NCBI GenBank assembly: GCA_963828855.1
Contig: CAWHGB010000003.1
Coordinates: 58,702-122,701 of the forward strand
Direction of reading: 5' to 3'
Length of the DNA: 64,000 nucleotides
Source of the DNA: CAVVEQ01 sp963828855
GTDB taxonomy: Bacteria; Chloroflexota; Anaerolineae; Anaerolineales; Anaerolineaceae
The translations under genes were made by a program, and so were the position numbers. Positions 1 to 9,088 of this stretch are shown here, one piece after another. Every line of letters starts with the position of its first letter. Position 1 is the stretch's first letter. The notes beneath the pieces were generated by a model. The model did no database searches. It was not told the DNA's origin and saw nothing but the letters and a program-made list of their open reading frames with translations.

Positions 1-1
1 C

Positions 2-880
2 CCGGGCGTCCTCGCAATTGTTTCTGACCAGGGTCATCCCTACTCCGTTCCCGTGAACATCCATCGCGCTAATGTGCTCTGGTACAACAAGGCTGTTTTT
101 GAAGCAAATGGCTTGACCGCTGCCGATGTAGCCACTTTTGAAGGATTCATGGCTGCAGCAGATAAACTAAAAGCAGCTGGGATCACTCCGCTTGCCCTTG
201 GCGATAATGGCCCCTGGGCAGCCACCCACCTTTTCGAGACGGTCCTGATCGGTACACTCGGAGCCGAAAAGTACATCGGCCTCTGGGATTGCACTACCGA
301 CTGGAGCGGCCCGGAAGTGACCAAAGCCCTGGAAAACTTCAAGATGATGCTCGGCTACATCAATGCCGATCACACCGCACTCTCCTGGGACCAGGCCAAC
401 CAGCTGGTCATCGACGGTAAAGCTGCCATGACCATTATGGGAGACTGGGCGAACGGCGATTACACAGCCAAGGGATTCGAAGGTTATGGCTGGGCGCCTC
501 CTCCTGGAAATACCGGGATCTTCGATGCCCTCTCCGATTCCTTCGGACTACCCAAAAATACCAAGAATCCCGCTTTGATGAAAGAATTCCTGGGTGTGCT
601 TGGATCCAAGCAGGGTCAGGAAGATTTCAACATCCTCAAAGGCTCAATCTGCGCCCGCACGGATTGCGATTACAGTAAATTCAACGCTTATCTGCAGGGC
701 TCTGCCGCTGACTGGAAGAAGGACACCATCGTGCCCTCCCTGGCTCACGGCGCAGCTGCTTCAGAAGGCTGGTTGACCTCGATCAACGACCTGATGCCGG
801 TCTTCGTCGCCAATGGCGATGTGACCGCTTTCCAGGCTGGTTTGGTCCAGGCTGGCAAGGATGCCGGCGTTTGCAAGTAG
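2..880 (+). CDS. Sugar ABC transporter substrate-binding protein, C-terminal part
   Basis: The frame is open from the left edge and gives 292 residues to a TAG stop, so the signal peptide and N-terminal lobe lie outside the window. It matches family 1 extracellular solute-binding proteins, which bind oligosaccharides outside the membrane and deliver them to MalF/MalG-type permeases. Seen here are the ANVLWYNKAVF block, GDNGPWAA and a MGDWANGDY strand typical of the family's second lobe. Two cysteines (ICARTDC) could form a disulfide. The two permease genes follow directly, separated by a hairpin terminator, which fits the usual surplus of binding protein over permease. The sugar cannot be read from sequence, and no ATPase gene is visible. 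Confidence 0.9.
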   Translation, partial: PGVLAIVSDQGHPYSVPVNIHRANVLWYNKAVFEANGLTAADVATFEGFMAAADKLKAAGITPLALGDNGPWAATHLFETVLIGTLGAEKYIGLWDCTTDWSGPEVTKALENFKMMLGYINADHTALSWDQANQLVIDGKAAMTIMGDWANGDYTAKGFEGYGWAPPPGNTGIFDALSDSFGLPKNTKNPALMKEFLGVLGSKQGQEDFNILKGSICARTDCDYSKFNAYLQGSAADWKKDTIVPSLAHGAAASEGWLTSINDLMPVFVANGDVTAFQAGLVQAGKDAGVCK

Positions 881-913
881 GCTGGAATCCTGTTTGAAAG
901 TTTAATACTATAA

Positions 914-956
914 TTAACGTGGGGCCGGCCGCAAGACCGCCCCACGTTAAATTTTT
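914..956 (+). terminator. Intercistronic rho-independent terminator or attenuator
   Basis: A perfect 11-bp stem pairs 914-924 (TTAACGTGGGG) with 940-950 and is followed by ATTTTT. It lies between the binding-protein stop and the first permease start, so it probably lets only part of the transcription continue into the permeases. Confidence 0.8.
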
Positions 957-972
957 GTCCGGGAGTTCCTCA

Positions 973-1989
973 ATGCACTGGCGTCTCAACCGTGACCGTC
1001 TGATTGCAATCCTGGTACTAACCCCATCGGTTATTGCGGTCCTCATTTTTATTTATGGCTTTATAGCCTGGACAGGTTGGGCTTCCACGCTGAACTGGAA
1101 CGATATGATGTCCATTCCCAAAGGGTCGCTTTTTCCCCTTACCAACTCCATCCAGCTTGATAACTATATCCGCTTATTCACTGCCGACCAGCGCTTTCAG
1201 CTCGATCTGCGCAACACGGTCGTTTTCACTGTTTTCTTTATCGGCTCCTGCCTCGCGATCGGGTTGAGCCTGGCGATTTTTCTTGACCAGCGTATCTGGA
1301 ATGAGGGGTTCTTCCGTTCGATCTATCTCTTCCCGATGGCGGTTTCCTTCATCGTTACAGGCGTCGTGTGGCGCTGGCTGCTTAATCCTGGAAGCCCGGA
1401 GGCACCCGTCGGGGTAAACCAGCTGCTCACCAACCTGGGGTTGCCATTCCTGCAATCCAGGTGGTACACGAACCCGAATGCGCTTTATTTCACCCCTGAT
1501 TCACCGGTAGGTCAATTTTTAACCCAGATCGGGTTGGGCGCTGTTACCACGCCGAATTTTGGAATATCCGTTGCCATGCTCTCAGTGGTGCTTGCGGCGG
1601 TCTGGCAAATGTCGGGATACACCATGGCGCTTTATTTAGCCGGGCTGCGAGGGGTTCCGGATGAGCTGCGCGAAGCCGCCCGCGTGGATGGCGCCACCGA
1701 GTTCCAGATCTACCGCCGGGTGATCATGCCTCTGCTTGCTCCCATCACACTGAGCGCGGTGATCATTCTTGGACATATTTCCTTGAAGATATTTGACCTG
1801 GTATCAGCAATGACCGGACCGGGACCTGCCTTTGCCACTGATGTTCCGGCATACTATATGTTCGACACCGTTTTCCGCGGTAACCATTTTGCCCGCGGGG
1901 CGGCCATCGCCATCATCCTGTTGATCAGCGTGGCAGTGCTTGTAGTTCCCTACCTGGTGAACGCCATGCGGACGGAGGTGCACCGATGA
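973..1989 (+). CDS. Sugar ABC transporter permease (MalF-like)
   Basis: 338 residues with about six hydrophobic segments, the size of a binding-protein-dependent transport inner-membrane component. The EAA loop that contacts the ATPase is visible around residues 231-258 (EAARVDGATEFQIYRRV, then MPLLAP). An upstream in-frame ATG at 919 lies inside the terminator hairpin, so I chose the ATG at 973, preceded by a GGGAG ribosome-binding site. The end overlaps the next permease by ATGA, which indicates translational coupling. It should form a heterodimeric pore with that protein and be energised by an MsmX/MalK-type ATPase encoded elsewhere. Confidence 0.9.
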   Translation: MHWRLNRDRLIAILVLTPSVIAVLIFIYGFIAWTGWASTLNWNDMMSIPKGSLFPLTNSIQLDNYIRLFTADQRFQLDLRNTVVFTVFFIGSCLAIGLSLAIFLDQRIWNEGFFRSIYLFPMAVSFIVTGVVWRWLLNPGSPEAPVGVNQLLTNLGLPFLQSRWYTNPNALYFTPDSPVGQFLTQIGLGAVTTPNFGISVAMLSVVLAAVWQMSGYTMALYLAGLRGVPDELREAARVDGATEFQIYRRVIMPLLAPITLSAVIILGHISLKIFDLVSAMTGPGPAFATDVPAYYMFDTVFRGNHFARGAAIAIILLISVAVLVVPYLVNAMRTEVHR

Positions 1990-2942
1990 GCACCCGTGAA
2001 CGTCGCGCGATCAAACCCACCCGCGTTATTCTTTACATGATCCTTGTGCTGGCAGCAGCTTTCTTCCTGGTTCCGGTATATATTTTGCTGGTCACCAGCT
2101 TGAAAAGTTATGCTGATGTGAATTTAGCCACCATGTGGGCTTTGCCCAGGCATTTATCACTGGATAGCTTCATAAGCGCCTGGAACGGAGATCCCTCCAA
2201 GGGGACGATCGGGCTTTCCAATAATTTCTTGAACAGCCTCAAGTTGACGGTGCCAGCAGCGCTTTTTGCCGCGCTGGTGGGATCATTGAATGGTTATGTG
2301 CTGGCAAAATGGAAATTCCCGGGATCGAATTTCATTTTCGCTCTGATCCTCTTTGGCATGTTCATCCCGTACCAAAGTATCCTGATCCCATTGATGCTCA
2401 CCATGCAGTCCTGGGGAAAAGCCTTCAAACCACTTCTCGAAAATGTTGCCACCTGGCAGCTGCCATTCTTCCTGGAATGGATCCGCTGGTTGATCCAAAC
2501 CTATATCCCTGCTTATGGGACCATCGGCGGGCTTGCGATTGTCCACGTTATCTACGGTATCCCGATCACCACGCTCATATTTAAGAACTATTATGCCGAG
2601 ATCCCCGACGAGCTGCTTGAGGCGGGAAAGATTGACGGCGCGGGGTTCTGGGGGTTGTACCGCTATGTCCTATTTCCGCTCTCCATCCCCGGTTTCGTGG
2701 TGGTCATCATCTGGGAATTCCAATCCATCTGGAACGAATTCCTTTTTGCCGTGGTTCTCACCAATAACGCTGCCGTACAACCCATCACGGTTGCGCTCAA
2801 TAACCTGGCTGGCAGCTATATCGTGGAATGGAACGTCCAGATGGCAGGTGCTCTACTGGCGGCTCTGCCCACCCTTTTGATCTTCATCATCCTGGGTCGT
2901 TACTTTATGCGCGGTTTGCTGGCCGGATCTCTTAAGGGGTAA
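1986..2942 (+). CDS. Sugar ABC transporter permease (MalG-like)
   Basis: 318 residues and about six membrane segments. A conserved EAA loop near residues 208-232 (EAGKIDGAGFWGLYRYV, then FPLSIP) places it with the MalG-type partner of carbohydrate importers. The N-terminus has a basic stretch then a hydrophobic helix (YMILVLAAAFFLVPVYILLV), as in MalG/UgpE. It overlaps the upstream permease by 4 nt and is the last gene before a strong hairpin, so it ends the operon. The substrate is unknown, and neither an ATPase nor a glycosidase is present to suggest it. Confidence 0.9.
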   Translation: MSTRERRAIKPTRVILYMILVLAAAFFLVPVYILLVTSLKSYADVNLATMWALPRHLSLDSFISAWNGDPSKGTIGLSNNFLNSLKLTVPAALFAALVGSLNGYVLAKWKFPGSNFIFALILFGMFIPYQSILIPLMLTMQSWGKAFKPLLENVATWQLPFFLEWIRWLIQTYIPAYGTIGGLAIVHVIYGIPITTLIFKNYYAEIPDELLEAGKIDGAGFWGLYRYVLFPLSIPGFVVVIIWEFQSIWNEFLFAVVLTNNAAVQPITVALNNLAGSYIVEWNVQMAGALLAALPTLLIFIILGRYFMRGLLAGSLKG

Positions 2943-2958
2943 GTATTCTTCGATTAAT

Positions 2959-2993
2959 AACCGCCGTCTGGGATTCCGGGCGGCGGTTTGTTA
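2959..2993. terminator. Terminator between convergent genes
   Basis: Stem AACCGCCG (2959-2966) pairs with CGGCGGTT (2981-2988), followed on the plus strand by TGTTATTT. It sits between convergent coding regions, right at the stop codon of the minus-strand phosphoesterase. On the minus strand it is followed by ATTAATCG rather than a T-run, so it mainly serves the ABC operon. Confidence 0.6.
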
Positions 2994-3971
2994 TTTCCAC
3001 GGAGCGCTGATTAAGTTTGTTTCAGGGTCCGCGGCATGTCCGAGAAGCGGCAGGCTCCAGGCTTCGGAGATCATCCGCAGCAAGGAATAGTGAGTATAGG
3101 GAGTGGGATCTTCGAAACCATTCTTAACCAGAGGTGAGATGAAAACTGTGGCGATCCTTCCGCCACCGGTCTGCAGTCCACAGCAGGAATGATCCCCCTG
3201 ACCTTCATCCCAGGTGAGCACGATCAAACCGTCGCGGACAAAATCCGGGTTCGCCATCAGCTTATCCACCCAGGGCTGCAGCCAGGCATCCGCCACTTCC
3301 AGACCACAATCGTGGGCGTCGTTGCAGATATCAGGGGTGATGAAAATGAAATTGGGCAGTTTCCCTGTTTCCAAATCTTGCTCCAGCTCGGTGAGTGGTA
3401 CCACCGAGCTCTCACAGCGAGCCTGATCCAGGCGGATATTATCAAAGTAAATGAAAGGATTGTGCTTCTGGAAATAACGCAGCGTATCCTGTTTAAAACA
3501 GGGTGCGGGCATGTGCTCCTGGTAAGTTTTCCACGTCAATCCGGCGGCTTCGATCAGGTCAGGCAGACTTGGCGCGTTTATGTAACAATCCACACAGGTA
3601 TGATCGATCCCGAAGGTGTCTCCACCGATCATGGCGATATAGTTCGGCAGACTGGGATGCCGGATGGCGTAATGCTGGGTAAGCAGCGTGTAATCATTCG
3701 CCAGGCGGTTGAAATTGGGCATTTTTCTATTGTCAATGACCGTACTGAACTCCTTGTTCTCAAAAACGATCACTGCGATGTGGGAAAAACTCGGCACCGC
3801 CGGTTTGGGAGTGACGGTCTGGGTAGGAAAAGTTGTGGGGGTTGACGGGGAGTGGAGTGGGGGGATCGTTGGGATGGTCGTGAGTTCCACTTGTGTGGGG
3901 GAGGTGACAGGTGCGATGATACAGCCCGAGATCAGGATCGCTATACACGCCGGCAGAATTTTTCTCACCAT
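2991..3971 (-). CDS. Secreted phosphoesterase lipoprotein (acid phosphatase/phospholipase C superfamily)
   Basis: 326 residues. The N-terminus is a lipoprotein signal ending in LISGC (Cys17), followed by a Thr/Pro/Ser-rich spacer to about residue 60, so the enzyme should be tethered outside the membrane. The rest matches the PF04185 phosphoesterase family: VFENKEF near residue 70, SLPNYIAMIGGDTFG near 107, and the late WDEGQGDHSCCG segment that resembles the metal-binding end of the fold. The family hydrolyses phosphate monoesters or phospholipid headgroups; the substrate here is not known. Its start overlaps the 3' end of pcm by 7 nt, so the two are probably co-transcribed with mutY. Confidence 0.8.
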   Translation of the reverse strand: MVRKILPACIAILISGCIIAPVTSPTQVELTTIPTIPPLHSPSTPTTFPTQTVTPKPAVPSFSHIAVIVFENKEFSTVIDNRKMPNFNRLANDYTLLTQHYAIRHPSLPNYIAMIGGDTFGIDHTCVDCYINAPSLPDLIEAAGLTWKTYQEHMPAPCFKQDTLRYFQKHNPFIYFDNIRLDQARCESSVVPLTELEQDLETGKLPNFIFITPDICNDAHDCGLEVADAWLQPWVDKLMANPDFVRDGLIVLTWDEGQGDHSCCGLQTGGGRIATVFISPLVKNGFEDPTPYTHYSLLRMISEAWSLPLLGHAADPETNLISAPWK

Positions 3972-4618
3972 TCCGCCTCATTCCATCCATGCGCGCCCCG
4001 TAAGGGAACAAAAGCCACCGGAAGGATGTCCTCGTGGTCTATGTGTTCTCCCCGTTTTTCCCAGCGCTGCAGCATCTGTCCCCAGTGGCCGCCCACCGGC
4101 AGAACCAGCCTTCCGCCATCCGCCAACTGCTCCAAGAGGATGGGAGGCGGAGTAGGGCACGCAGCGGTGACTAGAATGCCATCGAACGGGGCAAAATCCG
4201 CCAAGCCCAGGCTGCCATCTGCCTGGTGCACCTGAACATTTAGGTATCCAAGTTTCGATAAACGTTCCCGCGCCAGAGTGGCCAGTTCGGGCAGATATTC
4301 GAGCGTATGGACTGAACCTGCCAACAGGGAAAGTATGGCTGCCTGGTAGCCGGAGCCGGTACCCACCTCAAGCACGGTTTCCCGCCCCTGAAGATGCAGC
4401 AGCTCCGTCATGAGCGCAACAATATAAGGCTGCGAAATGGTCTGCCCGCCACCGATGGGCAGAGGTCTATCTTCGGTTGCCGAGCGGCGCAGTTCCGGGG
4501 GGACGAATTCCCAACGCGGCACGCAGCGCATGACGTCCAGTACGCGTTCATCATGAACGCCGCGCGCTTCGATCTGCTCCGCCACCATTTGCACCAGCTC
4601 CGGTTGCGGGTCCATCAT
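3965..4618 (-). CDS. pcm: Protein-L-isoaspartate O-methyltransferase
   Basis: 217 residues, the usual length. The enzyme methylates L-isoaspartyl residues in aged proteins with S-adenosylmethionine so that they can revert to aspartate. Visible are the family motif GGGQTISQP (56-64), the SAM-binding motif VLEVGTGSG (82-90), the Asp-containing ADGSLGL region and FDGILVTAA, and a late LVLPVG strand. It lies 20 bp downstream of mutY and overlaps the phosphoesterase gene, giving a minus-strand mutY-pcm-phosphoesterase unit. This reading is intact, and no competing family fits. Confidence 0.95.
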   Translation of the reverse strand: MMDPQPELVQMVAEQIEARGVHDERVLDVMRCVPRWEFVPPELRRSATEDRPLPIGGGQTISQPYIVALMTELLHLQGRETVLEVGTGSGYQAAILSLLAGSVHTLEYLPELATLARERLSKLGYLNVQVHQADGSLGLADFAPFDGILVTAACPTPPPILLEQLADGGRLVLPVGGHWGQMLQRWEKRGEHIDHEDILPVAFVPLRGAHGWNEAEW

Positions 4619-4638
4619 TCAATTATTGTACGACTTTC

Positions 4639-5716
4639 TCAGAGATACTTGTTGGCTTCCAGCAATGTTCGACTGATCATCCGGTCGAGCTTGCCCATGG
4701 GAAAGCTGCCAAGGTTGGAGATCGCCACCCAACGGATCTCGCTGGCCTCAAGCGCTTGCGGTTCTCCGGTTAGCAGGCTGCAGTAATATGCCCTGAGGGT
4801 CACCCGGAAGTGTGTATAGGCGTTTTGAAAGGAACCCAACTTCGCACCCACCTCCACATCCGCGCCCAATTCCTCGCGGATCTCCCGGGCAAGGGCTTCC
4901 TCATCCGTTTCACCCGGCTCCACCTTGCCGCCGGGGAATTCCCACATACCGCCCAGCAACCCGTGGGAAGGACGGCGGGCTATGAGGACCTTCTCACCTT
5001 GACGGATCACCGCAGCTGTGACCTCGATACGCGGGACCTGTTGTTTCGGGGGAACCACCGGCAATTCCGATTGGGTACCAGTACTGAATGCATCGCAATA
5101 TTTATATACAGGGCACTCACCGCAACGTGGTTGACGCGGAAGGCAAAGCGTTGCACCCAGGTCCATCATTGCCTGGTTGAAATTTCCTGCCTGCCCCACT
5201 GGTAAAAGATCCCTGGCTGCGGTAAGGAAATCAATTTCCGCCTGCGGGCTGCCCAGGGGACTTTGAATATTTACCACCCTTGCCAAAACGCGGCGAATGT
5301 TGCCATCGATAGCCGGCTCATCCAACCCGAAGGCGATGGAGGCTATGGCTGCTGCAGTATAAGTGCCAATGCCGGGAAGGCATGCGGATATCTTCCAGGC
5401 GGTTGGGAAACTTCCCCCCGAATTTCTCTAAAATCACATGGGCTGCTTTCAGCATGTTACGCGCCCGCGCGTAATACCCCAGCCCTTCCCACGCGTGGAG
5501 CACTTCCTCTTCGCTCGCATTCGCGAGGGTTAGTAAATCTGGAAAAAGCGCCATCCAACGCAGGTAATAGGAACGGACAGTTTCCACCCGGGTCTGCTGG
5601 AGCATGATCTCCGAAACCCAAATCCGGTAGGGATCCTTTTGGTTACGCCAGGGCATGGAACGGCTTGATGGCTCGTACCATTCAAGGAGCGCTTGCGAAA
5701 AACCTATTTTGGACAC
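4639..5716 (-). CDS. mutY: A/G-specific adenine glycosylase MutY, split by one frameshift
   Basis: About 358 residues when the two frames are joined near 5380; the N-terminal frame runs 5716 to about 5380 and the C-terminal frame to 4639. MutY removes adenine mispaired with 8-oxoguanine. Seen are the catalytic Glu36 in SEIMLQQT, the helix-hairpin-helix LPGIGTYTAAAI that is recovered only after the shift, the catalytic Asp in IDGNIRR, an iron-sulfur ligand set C-X6-C-X2-C-X5-C (CLPRQPRCGECPVYKYC), and a C-terminal Nudix-like module (FPGGKVEPGE, REIREELG) that recognises oxoG. A single-base indel in the middle of an otherwise well-conserved protein suggests a sequencing error. Confidence 0.9.
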
Positions 5717-5740
5717 TTAATTGATTATTCGAAAGGGGGG

Positions 5741-6043
5741 CTAGAACTGAAAACCGCCCTTGGCATGTATGATCTTCATCGAGTAGTTCTGAACGAAATC
5801 CATCAATTGGTCGTGCAGCTTGGACCATTCCGGAGAATGGGTGATCTGTTGAGCTTTGGCAAGGCTGGGCACGCGCGCATCCACTTGGATCTGCGGGCGC
5901 TGTCCGTATACGGTCGCCCAGGCATCGGTCAGGTCAAACCCAAGCCGCTGCACACCCGGAATGAACTCGCGGATGACGAACTCGAAATATTCCTGCTCCT
6001 TATCGGGGGTGATATCCCAAGTGAGGATGAGTTTGACCGCCAC
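5741..6043 (-). CDS. Small conserved protein, possible dimeric alpha/beta-barrel
   Basis: 100 residues, no signal peptide or membrane helix. The alternation of strands and helices (KLILTWDI, EYFEFVIREFIPGVQ, and a second half of similar pattern) resembles small ferredoxin-like dimeric alpha/beta-barrel proteins such as NIPSNAP or EthD types, but no catalytic motif is visible and I do not assign a function. It lies 2 bp downstream of the MBL-fold hydrolase gene on the same strand, so the two are likely co-transcribed. Confidence 0.6.
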   Translation of the reverse strand: MAVKLILTWDITPDKEQEYFEFVIREFIPGVQRLGFDLTDAWATVYGQRPQIQVDARVPSLAKAQQITHSPEWSKLHDQLMDFVQNYSMKIIHAKGGFQF

Positions 6044-6045
6044 GC

Positions 6046-6702
6046 CTAATCCTTGTTGTGCCCGTATTCCAGGACGACGACCCTGGTTTCATCTGGCAAA
6101 CTGCCCTTGCCGGTGACTTTGATGGATGGCACCGTTTCCACATTTTCCTGCCCCATTTCCTTCAGGAATTTCTGCAGTGAATCCAATTTGAGGGTTGTGG
6201 CAGGAGTGCTATAGTGCATGGGAATGACGATGTTTGGTTCGAGAAGGCTCACCACCTCCGCCGCCTTGGCGGCGTTCAGGCAACCGACCCCACCGATCGG
6301 GGTAAGGACGATATGCACAGGACCCAGGTCTTCCACCTCGGTCTGGCTGGGTACGCGGTTCAGGTCACCCAGGTGGAGGACTGTAATTCCGTTGTAGTCG
6401 AAAAGATAAAGGGTATTAACCGGCTCGCCTTCGGTTTTTTTAGTGTGCCCGTTGGTCTGTACGCCGGTGATGAAGACACCGCCGATCTCAAATTCCCCTG
6501 CGCCGTTGATGATACGCGGGTCACTCTTGACTGCTTGAGTGAAGTTGTGGCTGGGTGACTCATGACTGATGGTTACAATATCACCTTTGAGTTTGAGTGA
6601 GTCATACCCTACATGCCGGTGATCAAAGGGATCGCAAACAACTGTAGCCAGGTTTCGCTCAGTCAGGCGAAAGCAGGAATGTCCGTACCAATTTATCTCC
6701 AT
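6046..6702 (-). CDS. MBL-fold metal-dependent hydrolase (COG2220/UlaG-like)
   Basis: 218 residues. It begins with the INWYGHSCFRL strand typical of UPF0173/UlaG-like metallo-beta-lactamase-fold hydrolases. Putative ligands are His8, His47 and His52 (SHESPSH), the Asp in HLGDL and His in IPMHYSTP. The HxHxDH motif of classical members is replaced by HESPSHN, as is common in this branch. Cytoplasmic, no signal sequence. Members hydrolyse phosphodiesters, lactones or similar esters; the substrate is unknown. Followed after 2 bp by the small 100-residue protein. Confidence 0.8.
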   Translation of the reverse strand: MEINWYGHSCFRLTERNLATVVCDPFDHRHVGYDSLKLKGDIVTISHESPSHNFTQAVKSDPRIINGAGEFEIGGVFITGVQTNGHTKKTEGEPVNTLYLFDYNGITVLHLGDLNRVPSQTEVEDLGPVHIVLTPIGGVGCLNAAKAAEVVSLLEPNIVIPMHYSTPATTLKLDSLQKFLKEMGQENVETVPSIKVTGKGSLPDETRVVVLEYGHNKD

Positions 6703-6781
6703 GATCCTCCAAAAATCCGCCTTGATTATACTGTATTGCAGTTTCTCACGAGGGTTCGGGTTCGGTTAAAATGAGAACATT

Positions 6782-7324
6782 ATGGATTCAATAGATATCA
6801 TTTTCAAACGACGCAGCATCCGCAAATTCACACCTCAACCAGTCAGCAAAGTGGATATTGTATTATTACTGAAAGCTGCCATGGCCGCTCCTAGCGCGGT
6901 CAACAGCCAGCCCTGGGAGTTCATCATAGTGGAAGATCCCACGATATTGAAATCCCTGAAGAAAGTATCGCTCTTCAGCAACCGAAATGCTCCCCTGGCC
7001 GTGGTTGTTCTCGGCAGCCCTCAAAAAGCCGGTAACCCAGCCGGAGCGAAGTTTTGGATCCAGGATTGCTCCGCTGCCATGGAAAATATCCTCCTCGCCG
7101 CCGTCTGCCTGGGTATGGGCGGGGTGTGGATCGGCATCCACCCCATCCAGGGCGTGGAGGAAAAAGTCCGTGAACTGCTTCACATCCCTTCCTCCTCCAC
7201 ACCCCTGGGCATGGCACTCATCGGTTACCCGGCAGAGCAGAAGGAGCCGCTCACCCGGTATAAACCGAAAAAAGTTTACTGGCAGCAGTATGGTAATTCG
7301 GAACCCGAAGGATCCCGGTCATGA
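6782..7324 (+). CDS. Nitroreductase-family flavoprotein
   Basis: 180 residues, the short form of the FMN-dependent nitroreductase fold, which reduces nitro groups, quinones or flavins with NAD(P)H. Seen are the N-terminal RRSIRKFTPQPV FMN-phosphate site (10-21), AAPSAVNSQPWEF, and the C-terminal GVWIGIHP / ALIGYPAE segments. The start ATG is the first codon of the frame. The end overlaps the next gene by ATGA, so translation is coupled to the SH3-like membrane protein. The natural substrate cannot be inferred. Confidence 0.85.
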   Translation: MDSIDIIFKRRSIRKFTPQPVSKVDIVLLLKAAMAAPSAVNSQPWEFIIVEDPTILKSLKKVSLFSNRNAPLAVVVLGSPQKAGNPAGAKFWIQDCSAAMENILLAAVCLGMGGVWIGIHPIQGVEEKVRELLHIPSSSTPLGMALIGYPAEQKEPLTRYKPKKVYWQQYGNSEPEGSRS

Positions 7325-7953
7325 TCAAGGTTCGCGTGATCCTCGAAGATGCATTTGTGTATAAACGGATGGACGCCTCTGGCAAACCCCTGGCAGTGCT
7401 TTCCCCTGGGAGGGAATTCAGCCTGGGCAAGGTTTTCAAGGAGACCAGCGAGCGATGGGTCGAAGCAAGCCTTCCGGATGGACGAGCAGGATATATCAAA
7501 GGCACTACCAAGTTGAGGGTGATCTATCCAGTCACGACCTCCAAGACTTCCTCCCTATTTCTATCAGCGGATAGGTCTTCCCTGGTGCTTACCGATCTCC
7601 CGGCGAGGAGTCTCGTGGAACTTGTCGATGTTATCGATGGGGGAATAGAATCCTGGTCCCTTGTTCGTCTGCAAGACGGTAGGGAAGGATACCTGCCGCC
7701 GGAAGTCAAATTCAAAAGAGATGAAAAGAAGAAGAAACGCAGCCCCGGGCAATATGCGGTCTATGGCTCCGCGCTGGTCCTGATCGGGATCTTCGCCCGA
7801 AGGTACCTAGCCACGACGGTAAGCGGCATTGCTCTGGATTACCTGTCTTATGCGGGGATCGTGGCGGGTGGGGCGTTGATCATCTATTCCTTTTTCCTGG
7901 CAATGCGCGCGGAAACCTTGAAACGAAAACATTCTCCCCGGAATCGAAAATGA
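7321..7953 (+). CDS. SH3-like membrane protein
   Basis: 210 residues. Residues 1-130 look like two bacterial SH3-like repeats (ERWVEASLPDGRAGYIKG and SWSLVRLQDGREGYLPPEV share the W-x-L-x-DGR-x-GYL pattern). A basic KRDEKKKKRSPG segment and two hydrophobic helices near 145-165 and 172-197 follow. That topology leaves the SH3 repeats on one side of the membrane, probably the cytoplasm because no signal peptide precedes them. Function unknown. Overlaps the nitroreductase gene by 4 nt. Confidence 0.65.
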   Translation: MIKVRVILEDAFVYKRMDASGKPLAVLSPGREFSLGKVFKETSERWVEASLPDGRAGYIKGTTKLRVIYPVTTSKTSSLFLSADRSSLVLTDLPARSLVELVDVIDGGIESWSLVRLQDGREGYLPPEVKFKRDEKKKKRSPGQYAVYGSALVLIGIFARRYLATTVSGIALDYLSYAGIVAGGALIIYSFFLAMRAETLKRKHSPRNRK

Positions 7954-8077
7954 CTACCCCCGGTTTACTGTCAGTTTGCAAAACCGCAAGGCAGGTTTTC
8001 TTGACGGATGTTTTAGGCTATGCTAAATTACTGTTGTAACCATTTGCGTCTATTTTGTTTGAACGCGGAGAGTACTC

Positions 8078-8455
8078 TTGGCTAAGACTAGAAATCAACG
8101 GATCATTGACCGCCTGTTGGATCTCCACTCCACCTCGCCGGATATTGTCGCTTCAGCGGTGGTGAGCGTGGATGGCCTGGCCATCGCCTCAGCCCTACCC
8201 GATGGAGTGGAAGAGGACCGCGTGGCAGCGATGTCGGCTGCAATGCTCTCCCTTGGTGAACGCATAGCCGCCGAGCTTGGAAGAGGCAGCCTGGACCAGG
8301 TCTATATCAAGGGCGCAGAAGGATATGTGATCCTCCTCTCTGTGGGGGATGAAGCCGTGCTCACCGGGCTGGCACGCGAGCAGGCCCGCCTGGGGCTCAT
8401 CTTTCTGGATATGCGCCGCGCGGCGGAGGATCTTAAGAAGCTGCTGGAGGAATAG
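8078..8455 (+). CDS. Roadblock/LC7-domain protein (MglB-like)
   Basis: 125 residues, a single roadblock/LC7 domain: VSVDGLAIASALP, AAMSAAMLSLGERIAAEL, and VYIKGAEGYVILLSVGDEAVLTGLA form the expected strand-helix-strand pattern. Family members regulate small Ras-like GTPases, as MglB does for MglA. The start is a TTG preceded by GCGGAGAG. No GTPase gene is adjacent; instead a V4R-domain protein follows after 8 bp, so the pair may act as a sensor and regulator module. Confidence 0.85.
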   Translation: MAKTRNQRIIDRLLDLHSTSPDIVASAVVSVDGLAIASALPDGVEEDRVAAMSAAMLSLGERIAAELGRGSLDQVYIKGAEGYVILLSVGDEAVLTGLAREQARLGLIFLDMRRAAEDLKKLLEE

Positions 8456-8463
8456 AGGTTCAC

Positions 8464-9069
8464 ATGGGAACCAACCCCGATGGCGGTTATTTTCTTCCCA
8501 ATAATTTTGTCCAACTGACCCTGCAAGCCTTCGAGGATGTAACCGGCTGCAATGCGGTAAAAGCTGTTCTCAACCTGGGGGGGCTCACCCACCTTGTAGG
8601 AAATTTTCCTCCATCCAATCCTGATAAAATATTTTCGTTCCACGACTTCGCGCGTATTCTGAGCGGGTTTGAGGATCTCTATGGTCCCCGCGGCGGAAGC
8701 GCTCTCTCACACCGTGCTGGTGAACAGGCCTTTCTGGCTGGGGCTGGAACTTTCGGAGTGGATACCGGTCCGCACCCAGACTCTTTGACAGCCGGATTGG
8801 AGCGGGTAGCCTGGTATCTCAATTCTGCCTGCTCGGCGGATGCCTCTCTCGAAAAAATGCGTGGCGGCCTGAAGTTCAGCCTCGGGAGGTGCCCGGCTTG
8901 TACCGAGCGTTGGGCAGCCACTCCAGTTTGCCAATTCTTTACTGGTTTCTTGCGGGAAGCTGCCCGCTGGTCGCAATGTGGAAAACCTGCCTATGTGATC
9001 GAGACAGGCTGCATCGCTGATGGAGATGATGCCTGCGTGTTTGAAATCTTTTCCCGTCCTCCCAAATAA
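8464..9069 (+). CDS. V4R (4-vinyl-reductase-like) domain protein
   Basis: 201 residues. The C-terminal part carries the V4R small-molecule-binding signature: CPACTERW, then a helix, then ETGCIADGDDACVFEI ending the protein. Similar domains occur in hydrocarbon or tetrapyrrole-binding proteins and in heme-NO-binding-like folds. The N-terminal half (VQLTLQAFEDVTG, FHDFARILSGFEDLYG) matches the helical entry of these proteins. Cytoplasmic. Its position 8 bp behind the roadblock gene supports a joint ligand-responsive role. The ligand is unknown. Confidence 0.7.
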   Translation: MGTNPDGGYFLPNNFVQLTLQAFEDVTGCNAVKAVLNLGGLTHLVGNFPPSNPDKIFSFHDFARILSGFEDLYGPRGGSALSHRAGEQAFLAGAGTFGVDTGPHPDSLTAGLERVAWYLNSACSADASLEKMRGGLKFSLGRCPACTERWAATPVCQFFTGFLREAARWSQCGKPAYVIETGCIADGDDACVFEIFSRPPK

Positions 9070-9088
9070 CCCACACTCCGGAACTACA

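Noticed and set aside
3189..3845. 218-codon plus-strand ORF
   Set aside because: Antisense to the phosphoesterase lipoprotein, which has lipobox and family motifs.
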